Counted from the first letter of the stretch, positions 1-8,802 are shown. The stretch: 21,587 bases of DNA from Desulfobulbaceae bacterium (GCA_031256095.1 JAIRRG010000028.1:1-21587); one strand, 5' to 3'. Program-made: numbers and translations. The notes: generated by a model from the letters alone, not told the origin.

Positions 1-1211
1 GGCGAAATGTCGAGAATCCGCTGCCTGACGCTCTTCATCTTCAAAATTTCAAGTTCCAGCAAACGCAGTTCACGGTAGGTGATGATGAGGAAATTACCGC
101 AACCACAGGCCGGATCAAGAAATTTCAAACGGCTGATCTTTTCGTGAAAACGGTCAAGCGCCGCTGGGTCGGTTTTCACGCGGTCAAATTCTTGCCACAA
201 CTCATCCATGAACAGCGGGTTTATCAGCTTCAGGATGTTTTCTTCGCTGGTGTAATGCGCCCCCAACTCCCGCCGCTGGGTTTTGTCCATGACGCCCTGA
301 AACATGGCGCCAAATATCGCCGGGCTGATTTTGTTCCAGTCAAACTGGATGCAGTCGAGCAGAATCCGCCGCATCCTCGCGTCAAAATCGGCGGGCTGGA
401 GCCTATTCTCGAACAAGCCGCCGTTGATGTAGCGGAACTGCTTGAGTTCGTCAGTTAACAGCGTTCGTTTGGCGCGGGTTTCTTCCGGCGTATTGAGCAC
501 CTCGAACAACTGCGCGACGCGCCCGGACAAATCGGAGCCGTCCGGTTTGGAGGCGTCGATATAGCGAAAAAAGCTGTCTTGCGGGAAGATGCCGGTATCG
601 CTGGCAAACAGACAGAACAACAGGCGCACCAGATAGACTTCAAGGTCATGGCCGTCATAGCCGGAAGCCTTCAGGGTGTCATGGAGCTTGGCCATTTTCT
701 CGGCGGCCCTGACGTTGACTTCCACCTGGTTGTCACGGACCCGCTCGGTGGTATATCCGGCGATATTGGCGAAGCGCTTAATATGCTTGCGAAAATCTTT
801 AAGCTTGAAAGTGAAACGCTCGCTCGTCGAATGCCGCCACAACTGCACCGTCTCAAAATCGCAGACCATCCACAAATCCGGAACTTCTTCGGCGGGAATG
901 CGTTCCATGTAGTCTTTTAACTGCTGGTAGGCGTCGCCCAAATCTTTGCCGCGCGACTTCATCTCGATGGCGATCTGGCCTTTCCAGAAGAAGTCGATAT
1001 ATTTGTCGTGGGAGCCGGAAATTTTGACGATCTTTTCGCGCTCGCCGACCTTCACAGGGTCATCAACGCCGAAAACTCCCAAGAACTCGGTCAAGAACGG
1101 CTGGGCATCGGCCTTTTCTCTGTGCGTGTCTTTCCAGCGTTTTGAAAAAGCGATGGCATGTGCCTGGATGTCATCCCACAAAAGTTTGGTGTTTTGCGCT
1201 TTCTGGCTCAT
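1..1211 (-). CDS. MmeI-like class I SAM-dependent DNA methyltransferase / type II restriction-modification protein, 5' part only
   Basis: The first 403 codons are visible and the gene runs off the left edge with no stop. Residues 1-170 look like the nuclease and spacer region of MmeI-type (type IIG/IIL) enzymes: D73, nine residues, then E83-M-K85, the same D-X9-E-X-K spacing as in MmeI, followed by SRGKDLGDAYQQL. Near residue 370 comes the SAM-binding motif I, LDPACGCGNF, with Cys where Ser is commonest, followed by the typical ITYRELRLLELE. The catalytic NPPY-type motif and the target-recognition domain should lie outside the window. Such proteins cut and methylate DNA with one polypeptide and act in host defence. 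I chose the ATG at 1211 because GGGGA lies just upstream. The 158 bp to the UPF0210 stop codon show no convincing terminator. Family assignment is firm; whether it cuts, or is a methylase only, is not settled by this fragment. Confidence 0.85.
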   Translation of the reverse strand, partial: MSQKAQNTKLLWDDIQAHAIAFSKRWKDTHREKADAQPFLTEFLGVFGVDDPVKVGEREKIVKISGSHDKYIDFFWKGQIAIEMKSRGKDLGDAYQQLKDYMERIPAEEVPDLWMVCDFETVQLWRHSTSERFTFKLKDFRKHIKRFANIAGYTTERVRDNQVEVNVRAAEKMAKLHDTLKASGYDGHDLEVYLVRLLFCLFASDTGIFPQDSFFRYIDASKPDGSDLSGRVAQLFEVLNTPEETRAKRTLLTDELKQFRYINGGLFENRLQPADFDARMRRILLDCIQFDWNKISPAIFGAMFQGVMDKTQRRELGAHYTSEENILKLINPLFMDELWQEFDRVKTDPAALDRFHEKISRLKFLDPACGCGNFLIITYRELRLLELEILKMKSVRQRILDIS

Positions 1212-1369
1212 CGTTTCCCCAGAAACATGAATGGATACGACAACATACTTGAACGGCGCAAGCGGACAATCGGGGTAGCTTACGGCCTATTTATTGACGC
1301 AAAAACAGGTTGGAATTATCCGCGCCCGGCAAAGATAACAAAAAATACCGTATCTTTCGGCGAAATATC

Positions 1370-2749
1370 TCAATTTTTGAAACTGTGCACCGGTGCTGGC
1401 ATTCTGCCGCCCCAGGCGATGAAACGGCTTGATTGGCCGACATTCTTCACGGCCATGACCGGGCTGGCGCCGAACAGACCACCGAAGCTGACCATCTCGC
1501 CGGCTTCTTTGCCGGGAACGGGAATCAGGCGGGCAGCGGTGGTTTTGTGATTGACCACGCCCAGGGCCATTTCGTCGGCGATGATGGCCGAGATGGTGTC
1601 GGCATCAACCGAACCGGGGATGGCCACCATGTCGAGACCAACCGAACAGACGCAGGTCATAGCCTCAAGTTTTTCCAGAGACAGCGCCCCTTCGCCGACC
1701 GCCGCAGCCAGGGCCGCGTCCTCCATCACCGGGATGAAGGCGCCGCTCAACCCACCCACTGTTTTACTGGCGAAGATGCCGCCCTTTTTTACCGCGTCGT
1801 TTAACATGGCAAGAATGGCCGTCGAACCGGGGGCGCCGATGGCATCGACACCCAAAATTTTGAAGATTTCACCGACACTGTCGCCAATGGCCGGCGTCGG
1901 CGCCAAAGATAAATCAACGACGCCAAAATCGACGCCCAAAGCCTCGGAGACGCGGCGGCCAATCAATTCGCCGCAGCGCGTCACCCGGAAGGTGGTTTGT
2001 TTGATATTTTCCGCCAGTTCATCGAGGGGCAAAGCAGCCACGCCGCGCTCGGCAATCCGCCGCTCCAGGGCACGGGCGATGACACCCGGCCCGCTGACCC
2101 CGACGTTTAACACGGCGTCGGCCTCTTCCAGGCCATGAATCGCCCCGGCCATAAAGGGATTGTCGCCGGGCTGATTGCAGAAAACCACCAGCTTGGCGGC
2201 CCCAAAGCCACCTTGGGCGGCGGTTTTTTCGGCCAGGGCCTTGACGGTTTTGCCCATCATTGCCAAGGCGTCCATGTTGATGCCCTTCTGGCTCGAGGCA
2301 ATGTTGACCGACGAGCAGATTTTTGCCGTCGTGGCAATGGCTTCCGGGATGGCGGCGATCAGTTCGCGGTCGCTTGCGGTCAGGCCCTTTTCCACCTGGG
2401 CCGAAAAACCGCCTAAAATATCGACGCCGACCTCAGACGCCGCCGCGTCAAGCGCTTGGGCGATGGCGACAAAATCATCGCGCATAAAACCGGCGCCGAC
2501 AAAGGCAATCGGGGTAACAGCGATACGCTTGTTGACCACCGGGATGCCGAATTTTTCACTGGCGGCGTCGCAGGCGGCAACCAGACGGCCAGCGCGGCTG
2601 GCGATCTTTTCCCGAATGCGCTTGCAGGTGGCGCGAACGGAGCCACCACGGCAATCAAGCAGGTTGATGCCCATGGTGACGGTGCGGACATCAAGGTTTT
2701 CCTTCTGGATCATCTCGACGGTGGCAAGGATATTTTCGGATTGCAGCAT
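1370..2749 (-). CDS. UPF0210 / DUF711 (PFL) family protein
   Basis: 459 residues, close to the usual length of about 445-455. The start (ILATVEMIQKENLDVRTVTM), the middle (PIVNKRIAVTPIAFVGAG, KICSSVNIASSQKGINMDAL, NVGVSGPGVIARALE, VDLSLAPTPAIGDSVGEI) and the end (GGRMPAPVHSFKN) match what I remember of the family at both termini, so it appears complete. The biochemical role is not established; the fold is related to pyruvate formate-lyase-like proteins. Family members often sit next to an ACT-domain gene. Here the nearest ACT gene is 5.4 kb upstream on the same strand, with the large helicase-nuclease gene in between. The ATG at 2749 agrees with the family's N-terminus, but no purine-rich ribosome binding site precedes it (upstream bases TTTGGCGCGCC), which is unusual for this window. 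Confidence 0.92.
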   Translation of the reverse strand: MLQSENILATVEMIQKENLDVRTVTMGINLLDCRGGSVRATCKRIREKIASRAGRLVAACDAASEKFGIPVVNKRIAVTPIAFVGAGFMRDDFVAIAQALDAAASEVGVDILGGFSAQVEKGLTASDRELIAAIPEAIATTAKICSSVNIASSQKGINMDALAMMGKTVKALAEKTAAQGGFGAAKLVVFCNQPGDNPFMAGAIHGLEEADAVLNVGVSGPGVIARALERRIAERGVAALPLDELAENIKQTTFRVTRCGELIGRRVSEALGVDFGVVDLSLAPTPAIGDSVGEIFKILGVDAIGAPGSTAILAMLNDAVKKGGIFASKTVGGLSGAFIPVMEDAALAAAVGEGALSLEKLEAMTCVCSVGLDMVAIPGSVDADTISAIIADEMALGVVNHKTTAARLIPVPGKEAGEMVSFGGLFGASPVMAVKNVGQSSRFIAWGGRMPAPVHSFKN

Positions 2750-2810
2750 GGCGCGCCAAATGTGGATTGGATTTCCCGACGAAAATTGTCGAGGCGTTTC
2801 ATCAACACGG

Positions 2811-2840
2811 AAATAAAAAATAGAGCGAATTTCCCTCTAT
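2811..2840 (-). terminator. Rho-independent terminator of the helicase-nuclease gene, possibly bidirectional
   Basis: On the minus strand ATAGAG and CTCTAT (2820-2840) can form a 6-bp stem around a 9-nt loop, followed by an uninterrupted run of T and then ATTT. It lies about 40 bp after the helicase-nuclease stop codon. On the plus strand the same hairpin is followed two bases later by six T (2843-2848), so it could also stop transcription coming the other way. The stem is short and A/T-rich, so efficiency is uncertain. Confidence 0.6.
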
Positions 2841-2881
2841 CATTTTTTATAGAAGTTAGGGATATTGATGCAATCAGGTTT

Positions 2882-5800
2882 TTAGCATTTTATAACCTTC
2901 TCATCTGTTTCTTTAACACGTTTGCTTTTAAGTAAAAGATCATACGCCAGCTTCATAGTTGCCCATATTCTAATACCTAAACGCGTAAAGCCATATTCAC
3001 GCGCGGTTGCTCGAAACAAATCTTCTCTCATAATCCCATAGCTATTTGACACAATTATGAACATGGCCTCTGCCAGTTCATCTGGACTTATATGGTCGAT
3101 TGAGCGTGTATTGCCAGCGGCTTTCGGTACAATTGTCGTATAATCAGCAGGGTAAAAAAAGACACCTTTCCTAATTATGCCTTGTACTCTTGTGCCTGCA
3201 CAATGCAAAACTTTTCCCTGGATTGTTGGGGTTGCTCTTTCTTTCCCATATAAAGGAGCCATCCTTTTACATAATAATTCGTAATGAATGGGGTATTCGT
3301 TTTCAATGACTGCTTTGATACGATCAGCGATGTCGAGGTCTCCAGTAGCATTGCGTGGAAGATCAGAAAAATTTGTTTGCTTCTGTTTCTCAAAATTATA
3401 AGGATTTACAGCATCGTCAAGATTTTCTTCTTTTTCGTCCATGCGCAAGAAACTATCTTCCTCGAAGGAGGCAATGGGCAAGTTATCATTACCATTATTA
3501 TCGCGATTATCAGAGTATTCGCTTATAGCACGGTCAACAGCCTCGATTAGTTTTTGTCCTTCTGCAATTGGGTCTTTGATCCAGTCGGTTGACCAAATAC
3601 GGTAAATTGTCCAACCCATATCTTCAAGGACTGCTTGACGCAGACGGTCACGTTCACGCGCCGTTCTTGCCGAGTGATAGGCAGCTCCGTCACATTCAAT
3701 ACCAAGAACATAACACCCGCTAATTGACGGATGTTTTACAGCCATATCAATCCGGTACCCGGAACAACCTACTTGGGTGCCCAGTCTATAACCTTTTCTA
3801 TCTAAAAAGTTATAGACTGCCGCTTCAAACGGCGAGTCGTGCTCAACAATATCGCTTTCCGTTGTTTCTCTAAGAATGACGGACGGGCCATTTATCGCAA
3901 AGTCAATGTATGAGCGTAATAGTTTCGGCCCTTCCGCGCTAACGCGATCTGCATCAATATCTGTGGGTGAAATTGAACCCACAAGCTTAATATTGTACTT
4001 CGCTCGTGTGATAGCGACATTCAACCGGCGCTCACCGCCTCCTTTGCTGAGAGGGCCAAAATTCATGGTGAACTTTCCGGCAGCATCTTTAGCGTAACCG
4101 ATGCTAAAGATTATGGTATCGCGTTCATCGCCTTGGACATTCTCCAAATTTTTAACAAAAAATGCTTCGTCGTTATTTTCGTCGAAGAATGATTCATAGC
4201 GTTGGTCATCTTTTCGCATTTGCCTGAGAACAGTATCAATGGCTTGTTGTTGTACCTCGCCAAATGCAATAACCCCCAGAGAACGATTTGGGGATTTTTT
4301 GATATGCGCAAAAATTAGCAGCGCCACACGCTTTGCTTCAATAACGTTTCCTTTCTTTCCACCACGATCATAAAATCCATCCGGTACATAAATGTACTGG
4401 ACACCATTATCGGGGGCTTTATCAACATTAGCAGGGAAAGTAATTAGGTTGTTCCTGTAAATTTTCGCATTTGAAAAAGCGATTAAATGCTCATGTTTGC
4501 TTCGATAGTGCCAAAGCAACGTGCGTTCAGGCAACAAGGCGGCTTCATCCAAAATTGATTCATATGCATTAGGGTCGTCAAATTCATCTTCTTCATTTTC
4601 GTTATCAAAATCAGCATCAGAGATTGAAGCGCTAAAGAAATTAGTCGGCGGAAGTTGCTTGCTGTCTCCGGCAATAATAACTTGTTTACCTCTTGAAATT
4701 GCACCTATTGCATTCTCGGTGCATACTTGAGATGCTTCGTCAAAAATGACAGTATCGAAATCGTAACTTTCGGCTTCAAGGAACAAACTTACCGAAAGAG
4801 GAGACATCATAAGGCAGGGCTTTAGGGTCAGGAGGAGATTGGGAATTGACCGAAATAGCTTGCGAATAGGCATAATGCGCCGTTGCTTGCCGAGTTCTCT
4901 TTTTAGGGTGTTTAACTCATCTACGCTAGATGTCACTCGATCAAAAGACGGCAGCTCATCAACAAGTGTTTTCTTGATTCTAGCTTTGGCAATATCAAAT
5001 TGCAGTTTGTCAAGATAAACAAATTCATCAATAGTTTGCCTCTGAGTACGTCGTCGGAAATTTAACACAGCAGGATAATTGGGCAAAACCGCATCGAGCC
5101 ACAAGCGGTAAAAGCGTTTTCTGAACATAGGAATTATATATTCCGCTTTGATATTAAGTTGGCCGATTTTATCTATATAGTCGGTTAACCCTTCTTTTTG
5201 ACAATTGGTGCGAGCATTTTGGAAGTCAATCCATTCTTCCAATAAGGCGAGGTTTTTGCAAAGCTGGATTCTATCATAGAGTGCCGGCATTGGAATACTT
5301 TTGATTTCATTTGCGGTTTCAAAAAGACTTAAGTACCAGCTAAATTCTACGTCGAAACCTTTTACGCATTCAGACAAAATCGAATAATATTCTGAACAGC
5401 GGGATTTTTGCTCATCATTCGAGCAAACAAACTCTACAAAATTTTTGCTTATGTCACACTGAATATAGAGCTTTTTAAGGTTACTTGCCCAGGTCAATGA
5501 CTGCAAAACACTTTGCCAATCGGTCAAAACCCCATTATAAAGAAAAGTGAACTGCCTCCTCATTTCGTTATCTTGATTTTCAATCGTTTTGGCAATGTCA
5601 TGCAAAAGGACAATCTTCTCTCTAAACTGTTGAATGCAATTAAACGCTTTTAAGGAACGCGAAAAAGCGTCGAAGTCAGTTTTTTCTGATACATAACGGT
5701 CGCCAAAATACTTTTCAAAACTCTGCTGTTGTCCTTGCAGAGCATGGCTGGCTTCATCAATTTGTTTTAGCGAAGTCAGTATTGATATGACTTCTGCATC

Positions 5801-7909
5801 ACTTACTTTTTTTGCAATTTGCTTGTACGACCCTAAAATCACTTTTTTATCAGCTTTATACTGGCCTTTGAAAATCTTGAGGAACGAAGTATATTCCGTC
5901 TTAAAACGGTTCAAAATTGATTTGTAGTCAATATCGAAAATCTCTCGTTCAAAGATTGTGGCTATACTCTCCCGAAGCCCTAAAATCACTTGCACTTTTT
6001 GCCGAGCTTCTTCATACAACGATTGAGCTTTGATATAATGGCCATTTTCCCATGTCAAATAACAATAATTATCGGATATTAGCTGACTTGCTTTCTCTTC
6101 TTCGGCTTTGATTTGAAGTGTGGTTATCAACTGTAATGGATCAGAGAACAAGGCATCTGAATCATTAGCGGATAGCTCGGCTATAATTCTTACCAATTCA
6201 TGCTGCAATTCTTGATAAGAATGCTTCAATTTGTCGTATTTTCTAATATCATCTTGCAGATGAGTAACATCATCCTTAACAACCCAATCTATAGGCGCCT
6301 TGGGTGATTGCGCTCCGAGAATTAATATCTTCATTAGGCTTTCCATGCCAGCATATGACGAAAAGCTATCGAGACATAACTCTATAGATATTTTATCGCA
6401 AATATCAGAGGCTCTCTTTATCTTTTCTAACAGTCTCGTTAAATAATCCTCAATATTATGACGCAGTTCATATGTTAGCGCCGGAATGTGCGCGCCATAC
6501 CAAGGATTATCTTTATAATCGCCGCTCTGTTTGCCAATAGTCGATGAAAATTCCCTAAGAAGGTGAATGTATCTGTTGTATTTTTGCGGAGTAGTTTGGA
6601 CAACATCGGTAAGGTTAAAAACAATATTGTCATAACTCTCAAGATTGGCTAAATATCCGTGGACATTATAAATTTTTTCCCCGAGAGGCTCTACAACCTC
6701 AAAAATTTGTCGCGCATATTCGTTTAATTTTCCCTTAGTATCCTGCAACAACTCAAGTTTCTGAAATGCTTCGTCACTTAATTTAGCCTGCCGTTTCGAT
6801 AGATTTAACGTAACGGAGAGTTGTTCCAGTACTTCTTTTTTATTCGCTTTATAACTGTGTAGTGTTAGGCAAAAATCAGCGAGACCGGCAGCCGTCAACC
6901 TTTTCCGCACAACTTCAAGTGCTGCCATCTTTTCAGAAACGAACAACACCTTTTTGCCAAAAGCGAGGCGTTCGGCTATTATGTTTGTGATTGTTTGACT
7001 TTTTCCTGTACCAGGAGGCCCTTGTAAAACAAAACTGATTCCTTTTTTCGCCATCAGCACCGCATCTTGTTGGCTTGAGTCAGCATCAACAACTTGGAAT
7101 AATTCGACAGGGGTAGTTTTCGAATCGTGGTCGAAATTGTTTATGTCTTCATCTGTGTTGTTAATAGCTGCCACATCACCCGATAATGCACGTACTATCG
7201 GGTTGTTTTTTATTGTATCTTTATGTACTTCTAAATCATGATACATATTTATTTTAAGGAATGACAAAAGCGAAAGCCCGGTATCGTACATGACTTCCCA
7301 CTTGTTATTTTTTATCAAATCCTCAATTTCATGCAAATAGATTTTTATCCCATTATAAGAATCAAATTCCGGCAAGTGAATACCAAAATCATTTGACAGT
7401 TTATATATTAATGTTGGATTTAACGTTATTTCATCTTCGTGAAGTCTAAGTATAAAGGGAGAGGTAATGGATTCTAAAGTCAATGTGACAGGAACCAAGA
7501 CAATCGGGGATAATAGGTATTGTTCAGAATTATCATCTTCTCGCCAGCAAAGAAAACCAAACGAAAGATACAGGATATTGACGCCCTGCTCTTCCATCGC
7601 CGTTTTTGCTTTTTCTCTTAGGCTACGTAAAGTCTTTTGTCGCTCTTTTATGCTTTGGTTAGTTATGATAGCTGCTTCAGCTATCTCACTGTTATCATTC
7701 TCCAAAGATGACAACTGGTCGTCATCATAGTAGGGAAATTCAAGTGATATTTCGTTTTCAACGAAACTATCCCACAGCTCAAAAATTTCGGGCTTGTTTA
7801 TACGCAAATTCGAGCGTTTTGTATCTCGATAGTTTAACAAGCGATTACGTTTTCCCAAATCAAGCAACTTATTTTTCCATGCTTCAAGTTTTTGGTCAAT
7901 GAGCGCCAT
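2882..7909 (-). CDS. Large DUF4011 SF1 helicase with C-terminal Vsr/MTES_1575-type nuclease and DUF3320 domain, putative defence protein
   Basis: 1675 residues. Residues about 5-220 match DUF4011 (WKNKLLDLGKRNRLLNYR at 11-28; LYLSFGFLCWRE at 113-124). An SF1 (COG1112, Upf1-like) helicase core follows: SSQQDAV at 278-284, Walker A GPPGTGKS at 297-304, motif Ia near 321-338, DEAS at 1057-1060, GDSKQLPPT at 1081-1089, WHYRSKH from 1133, VQGDERD at 1258-1264 and RRLNVAITRAK at 1294-1304. About 700 mostly helical residues separate motifs Ia and II. A PD-(D/E)XK nuclease of the Vsr/MTES_1575 type comes next, with D1388 and E1405-C-D1407. DUF3320 lies at about 1526-1675. The helicase and nuclease residues look intact. 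The start is supported by GGGAGAG before the ATG. The gene is AT-rich beside GC-rich neighbours and has its own terminator, so transfer is likely. The design resembles helicase-nuclease antiphage proteins such as Mokosh type II, but the nuclease differs. A defence role is inferred. Confidence 0.9.
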   Translation of the reverse strand: MALIDQKLEAWKNKLLDLGKRNRLLNYRDTKRSNLRINKPEIFELWDSFVENEISLEFPYYDDDQLSSLENDNSEIAEAAIITNQSIKERQKTLRSLREKAKTAMEEQGVNILYLSFGFLCWREDDNSEQYLLSPIVLVPVTLTLESITSPFILRLHEDEITLNPTLIYKLSNDFGIHLPEFDSYNGIKIYLHEIEDLIKNNKWEVMYDTGLSLLSFLKINMYHDLEVHKDTIKNNPIVRALSGDVAAINNTDEDINNFDHDSKTTPVELFQVVDADSSQQDAVLMAKKGISFVLQGPPGTGKSQTITNIIAERLAFGKKVLFVSEKMAALEVVRKRLTAAGLADFCLTLHSYKANKKEVLEQLSVTLNLSKRQAKLSDEAFQKLELLQDTKGKLNEYARQIFEVVEPLGEKIYNVHGYLANLESYDNIVFNLTDVVQTTPQKYNRYIHLLREFSSTIGKQSGDYKDNPWYGAHIPALTYELRHNIEDYLTRLLEKIKRASDICDKISIELCLDSFSSYAGMESLMKILILGAQSPKAPIDWVVKDDVTHLQDDIRKYDKLKHSYQELQHELVRIIAELSANDSDALFSDPLQLITTLQIKAEEEKASQLISDNYCYLTWENGHYIKAQSLYEEARQKVQVILGLRESIATIFEREIFDIDYKSILNRFKTEYTSFLKIFKGQYKADKKVILGSYKQIAKKVSDAEVISILTSLKQIDEASHALQGQQQSFEKYFGDRYVSEKTDFDAFSRSLKAFNCIQQFREKIVLLHDIAKTIENQDNEMRRQFTFLYNGVLTDWQSVLQSLTWASNLKKLYIQCDISKNFVEFVCSNDEQKSRCSEYYSILSECVKGFDVEFSWYLSLFETANEIKSIPMPALYDRIQLCKNLALLEEWIDFQNARTNCQKEGLTDYIDKIGQLNIKAEYIIPMFRKRFYRLWLDAVLPNYPAVLNFRRRTQRQTIDEFVYLDKLQFDIAKARIKKTLVDELPSFDRVTSSVDELNTLKRELGKQRRIMPIRKLFRSIPNLLLTLKPCLMMSPLSVSLFLEAESYDFDTVIFDEASQVCTENAIGAISRGKQVIIAGDSKQLPPTNFFSASISDADFDNENEEDEFDDPNAYESILDEAALLPERTLLWHYRSKHEHLIAFSNAKIYRNNLITFPANVDKAPDNGVQYIYVPDGFYDRGGKKGNVIEAKRVALLIFAHIKKSPNRSLGVIAFGEVQQQAIDTVLRQMRKDDQRYESFFDENNDEAFFVKNLENVQGDERDTIIFSIGYAKDAAGKFTMNFGPLSKGGGERRLNVAITRAKYNIKLVGSISPTDIDADRVSAEGPKLLRSYIDFAINGPSVILRETTESDIVEHDSPFEAAVYNFLDRKGYRLGTQVGCSGYRIDMAVKHPSISGCYVLGIECDGAAYHSARTARERDRLRQAVLEDMGWTIYRIWSTDWIKDPIAEGQKLIEAVDRAISEYSDNRDNNGNDNLPIASFEEDSFLRMDEKEENLDDAVNPYNFEKQKQTNFSDLPRNATGDLDIADRIKAVIENEYPIHYELLCKRMAPLYGKERATPTIQGKVLHCAGTRVQGIIRKGVFFYPADYTTIVPKAAGNTRSIDHISPDELAEAMFIIVSNSYGIMREDLFRATAREYGFTRLGIRIWATMKLAYDLLLKSKRVKETDEKVIKC

Positions 7910-8180
7910 GTTTATACTCTCCCGATATTTACTTCTTTAGCACACCCTTTCCCGGGATGTCTTGCTGTTCACAAAACACAAAGAATACAGATAATGCCAA
8001 CTTGTTAGGGTAAGTTCCTCTATTCTTCCGCCTGTCCTACCGGCATTCGGCAATCGCCCGCTTTTGGTTTTTCAGGAACAATTGACCCTTCGGCCTGCAA
8101 AAGCTGGTACGAGAAGAACATACAAAAATTATCGCCTAACCTTCTTCTTAAAGACCGTCATCTTACCCAATTCCGGTAAG
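7910..8180. other. Intergenic region upstream of the helicase-nuclease gene
   Basis: These 271 bp should carry the promoter of the helicase-nuclease gene and mark the GC to AT boundary of the block. I could not find a -35/-10 pair good enough to call on the minus strand. The only clear structure is an inverted repeat, CTTACC with GGTAAG around a 7-nt loop (8162-8180). It directly follows the ACT gene stop codon but has no adjacent T run, so it is at best a weak terminator. No ORF in it looks real, and I saw no repeat shared with the 2750-2880 side that would mark an insertion site. Confidence 0.4.
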
Positions 8181-8732
8181 TCAATGTAGGCGCACCTCTT
8201 CTGTGGCCTGGAAGAGATCGTTATGCTGCAAAGTCAGGCTCAGGCCCATTGTATCGGCGAAGGCCGACAGATCCTCGCGCAAAGCGGCTAGCGACACGAT
8301 GCCGGTCAGATCGAGTTGAAGCGCCATAACATAACGGTCATCGCGCAGGGTGGTCGTCAGGTCAAGGATGTTGATACCGCGCTCGCAGCAAAAGCGGCTG
8401 ACCTGATAAACGAGGCCGCCACGGTTCGCCGCCTGCACCGTCATGATGAAAGTCTCCTTGGGCACCGGCGGACCTGAGGTCAAAGGCGCGGCCAATTCTT
8501 TAACCGACACCTGAAAATCGGCCGCGCCCTCGCTGGCGGCAATGGCGGCGGCCAGCGTCGCTTTGGTCACCGTATCCGGGAAATTGACAATCAGAATCAT
8601 CGTCAAATAGCCCCACAGCACCGATTGGTTCAGGTCGGCCAGATCACCCTGGAGCCGAAAAATGGCGCCAGTGACATCGGCAATGACGCCGGGCCGATCT
8701 TTGGTCAATATGGAAAGCACCATCTGTTTCAT
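8181..8732 (-). CDS. Two-ACT-domain protein (GcvR-like / UPF0237-type regulator)
   Basis: 183 residues with two ACT domains. The first begins LSILTKDRPGVIADVTGAIF (6-25). The second begins at about residue 93 (FIMTVQAANRGGLVYQVSRF) and continues with CCERGINILDLTT. ACT domains bind amino acids or similar small ligands, and the pair resembles the glycine-cleavage regulator GcvR and related proteins that lie beside UPF0210 genes. No DNA-binding domain is visible, so it probably acts through a partner. An ATG further upstream is possible, but I prefer 8732: AGAGG lies 7 bases before it, the ACT fold begins right after it, and the promoter-like hexamers overlap the longer reading. It is the first gene of the leftward group and divergent from the lipoprotein at 8843. 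Confidence 0.88.
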   Translation of the reverse strand: MKQMVLSILTKDRPGVIADVTGAIFRLQGDLADLNQSVLWGYLTMILIVNFPDTVTKATLAAAIAASEGAADFQVSVKELAAPLTSGPPVPKETFIMTVQAANRGGLVYQVSRFCCERGINILDLTTTLRDDRYVMALQLDLTGIVSLAALREDLSAFADTMGLSLTLQHNDLFQATEEVRLH

Positions 8733-8772
8733 AAACGCGCCTCTGTCTGAGGGAAGTTGATTTGCCTGGGAC

Positions 8773-8802
8773 ATTATGGCAAAGTATAGAGGTATCAATC
8801 AA
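8773..8802 (-). promoter_or_regulatory. Candidate sigma-70 promoter of the ACT-domain gene
   Basis: On the minus strand TTGATT (8802-8797) and CATAAT (8778-8773) are separated by 18 bp. Transcription from here would give a leader of about 34 nt before the ATG at 8732 and would exclude the longer start at 8774. The site lies in the 110-bp divergent interval shared with the plus-strand lipoprotein. Called by eye only. Confidence 0.45.

Noticed and set aside
1212..1232. Six-codon ORF overlapping the MmeI-like start codon (ATGA overlap)
   Set aside because: A possible leader peptide, but the ORF is too short and its own ribosome binding site is absent; chance is the better explanation.
1338..1369. 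Terminator after the UPF0210 gene
   Set aside because: There is a T run (GTATTTTTTG), but the preceding stem would be only three or four base pairs.
1433..2816. Long plus-strand open frames opposite the UPF0210 gene
   Set aside because: They are antisense shadows of a GC-rich gene with full family similarity; their translations show no recognisable domains.
8162..8180. Inverted repeat CTTACC/GGTAAG after the ACT gene as a terminator
   Set aside because: No T run follows on the minus strand and the loop is 7 nt; kept only as a note in the intergenic entry.
8733..8798. Longer N-terminus for the ACT-domain protein
   Set aside because: The extra residues precede the ACT fold, the promoter-like hexamers overlap them, and AGAGG is well placed before the ATG at 8732.
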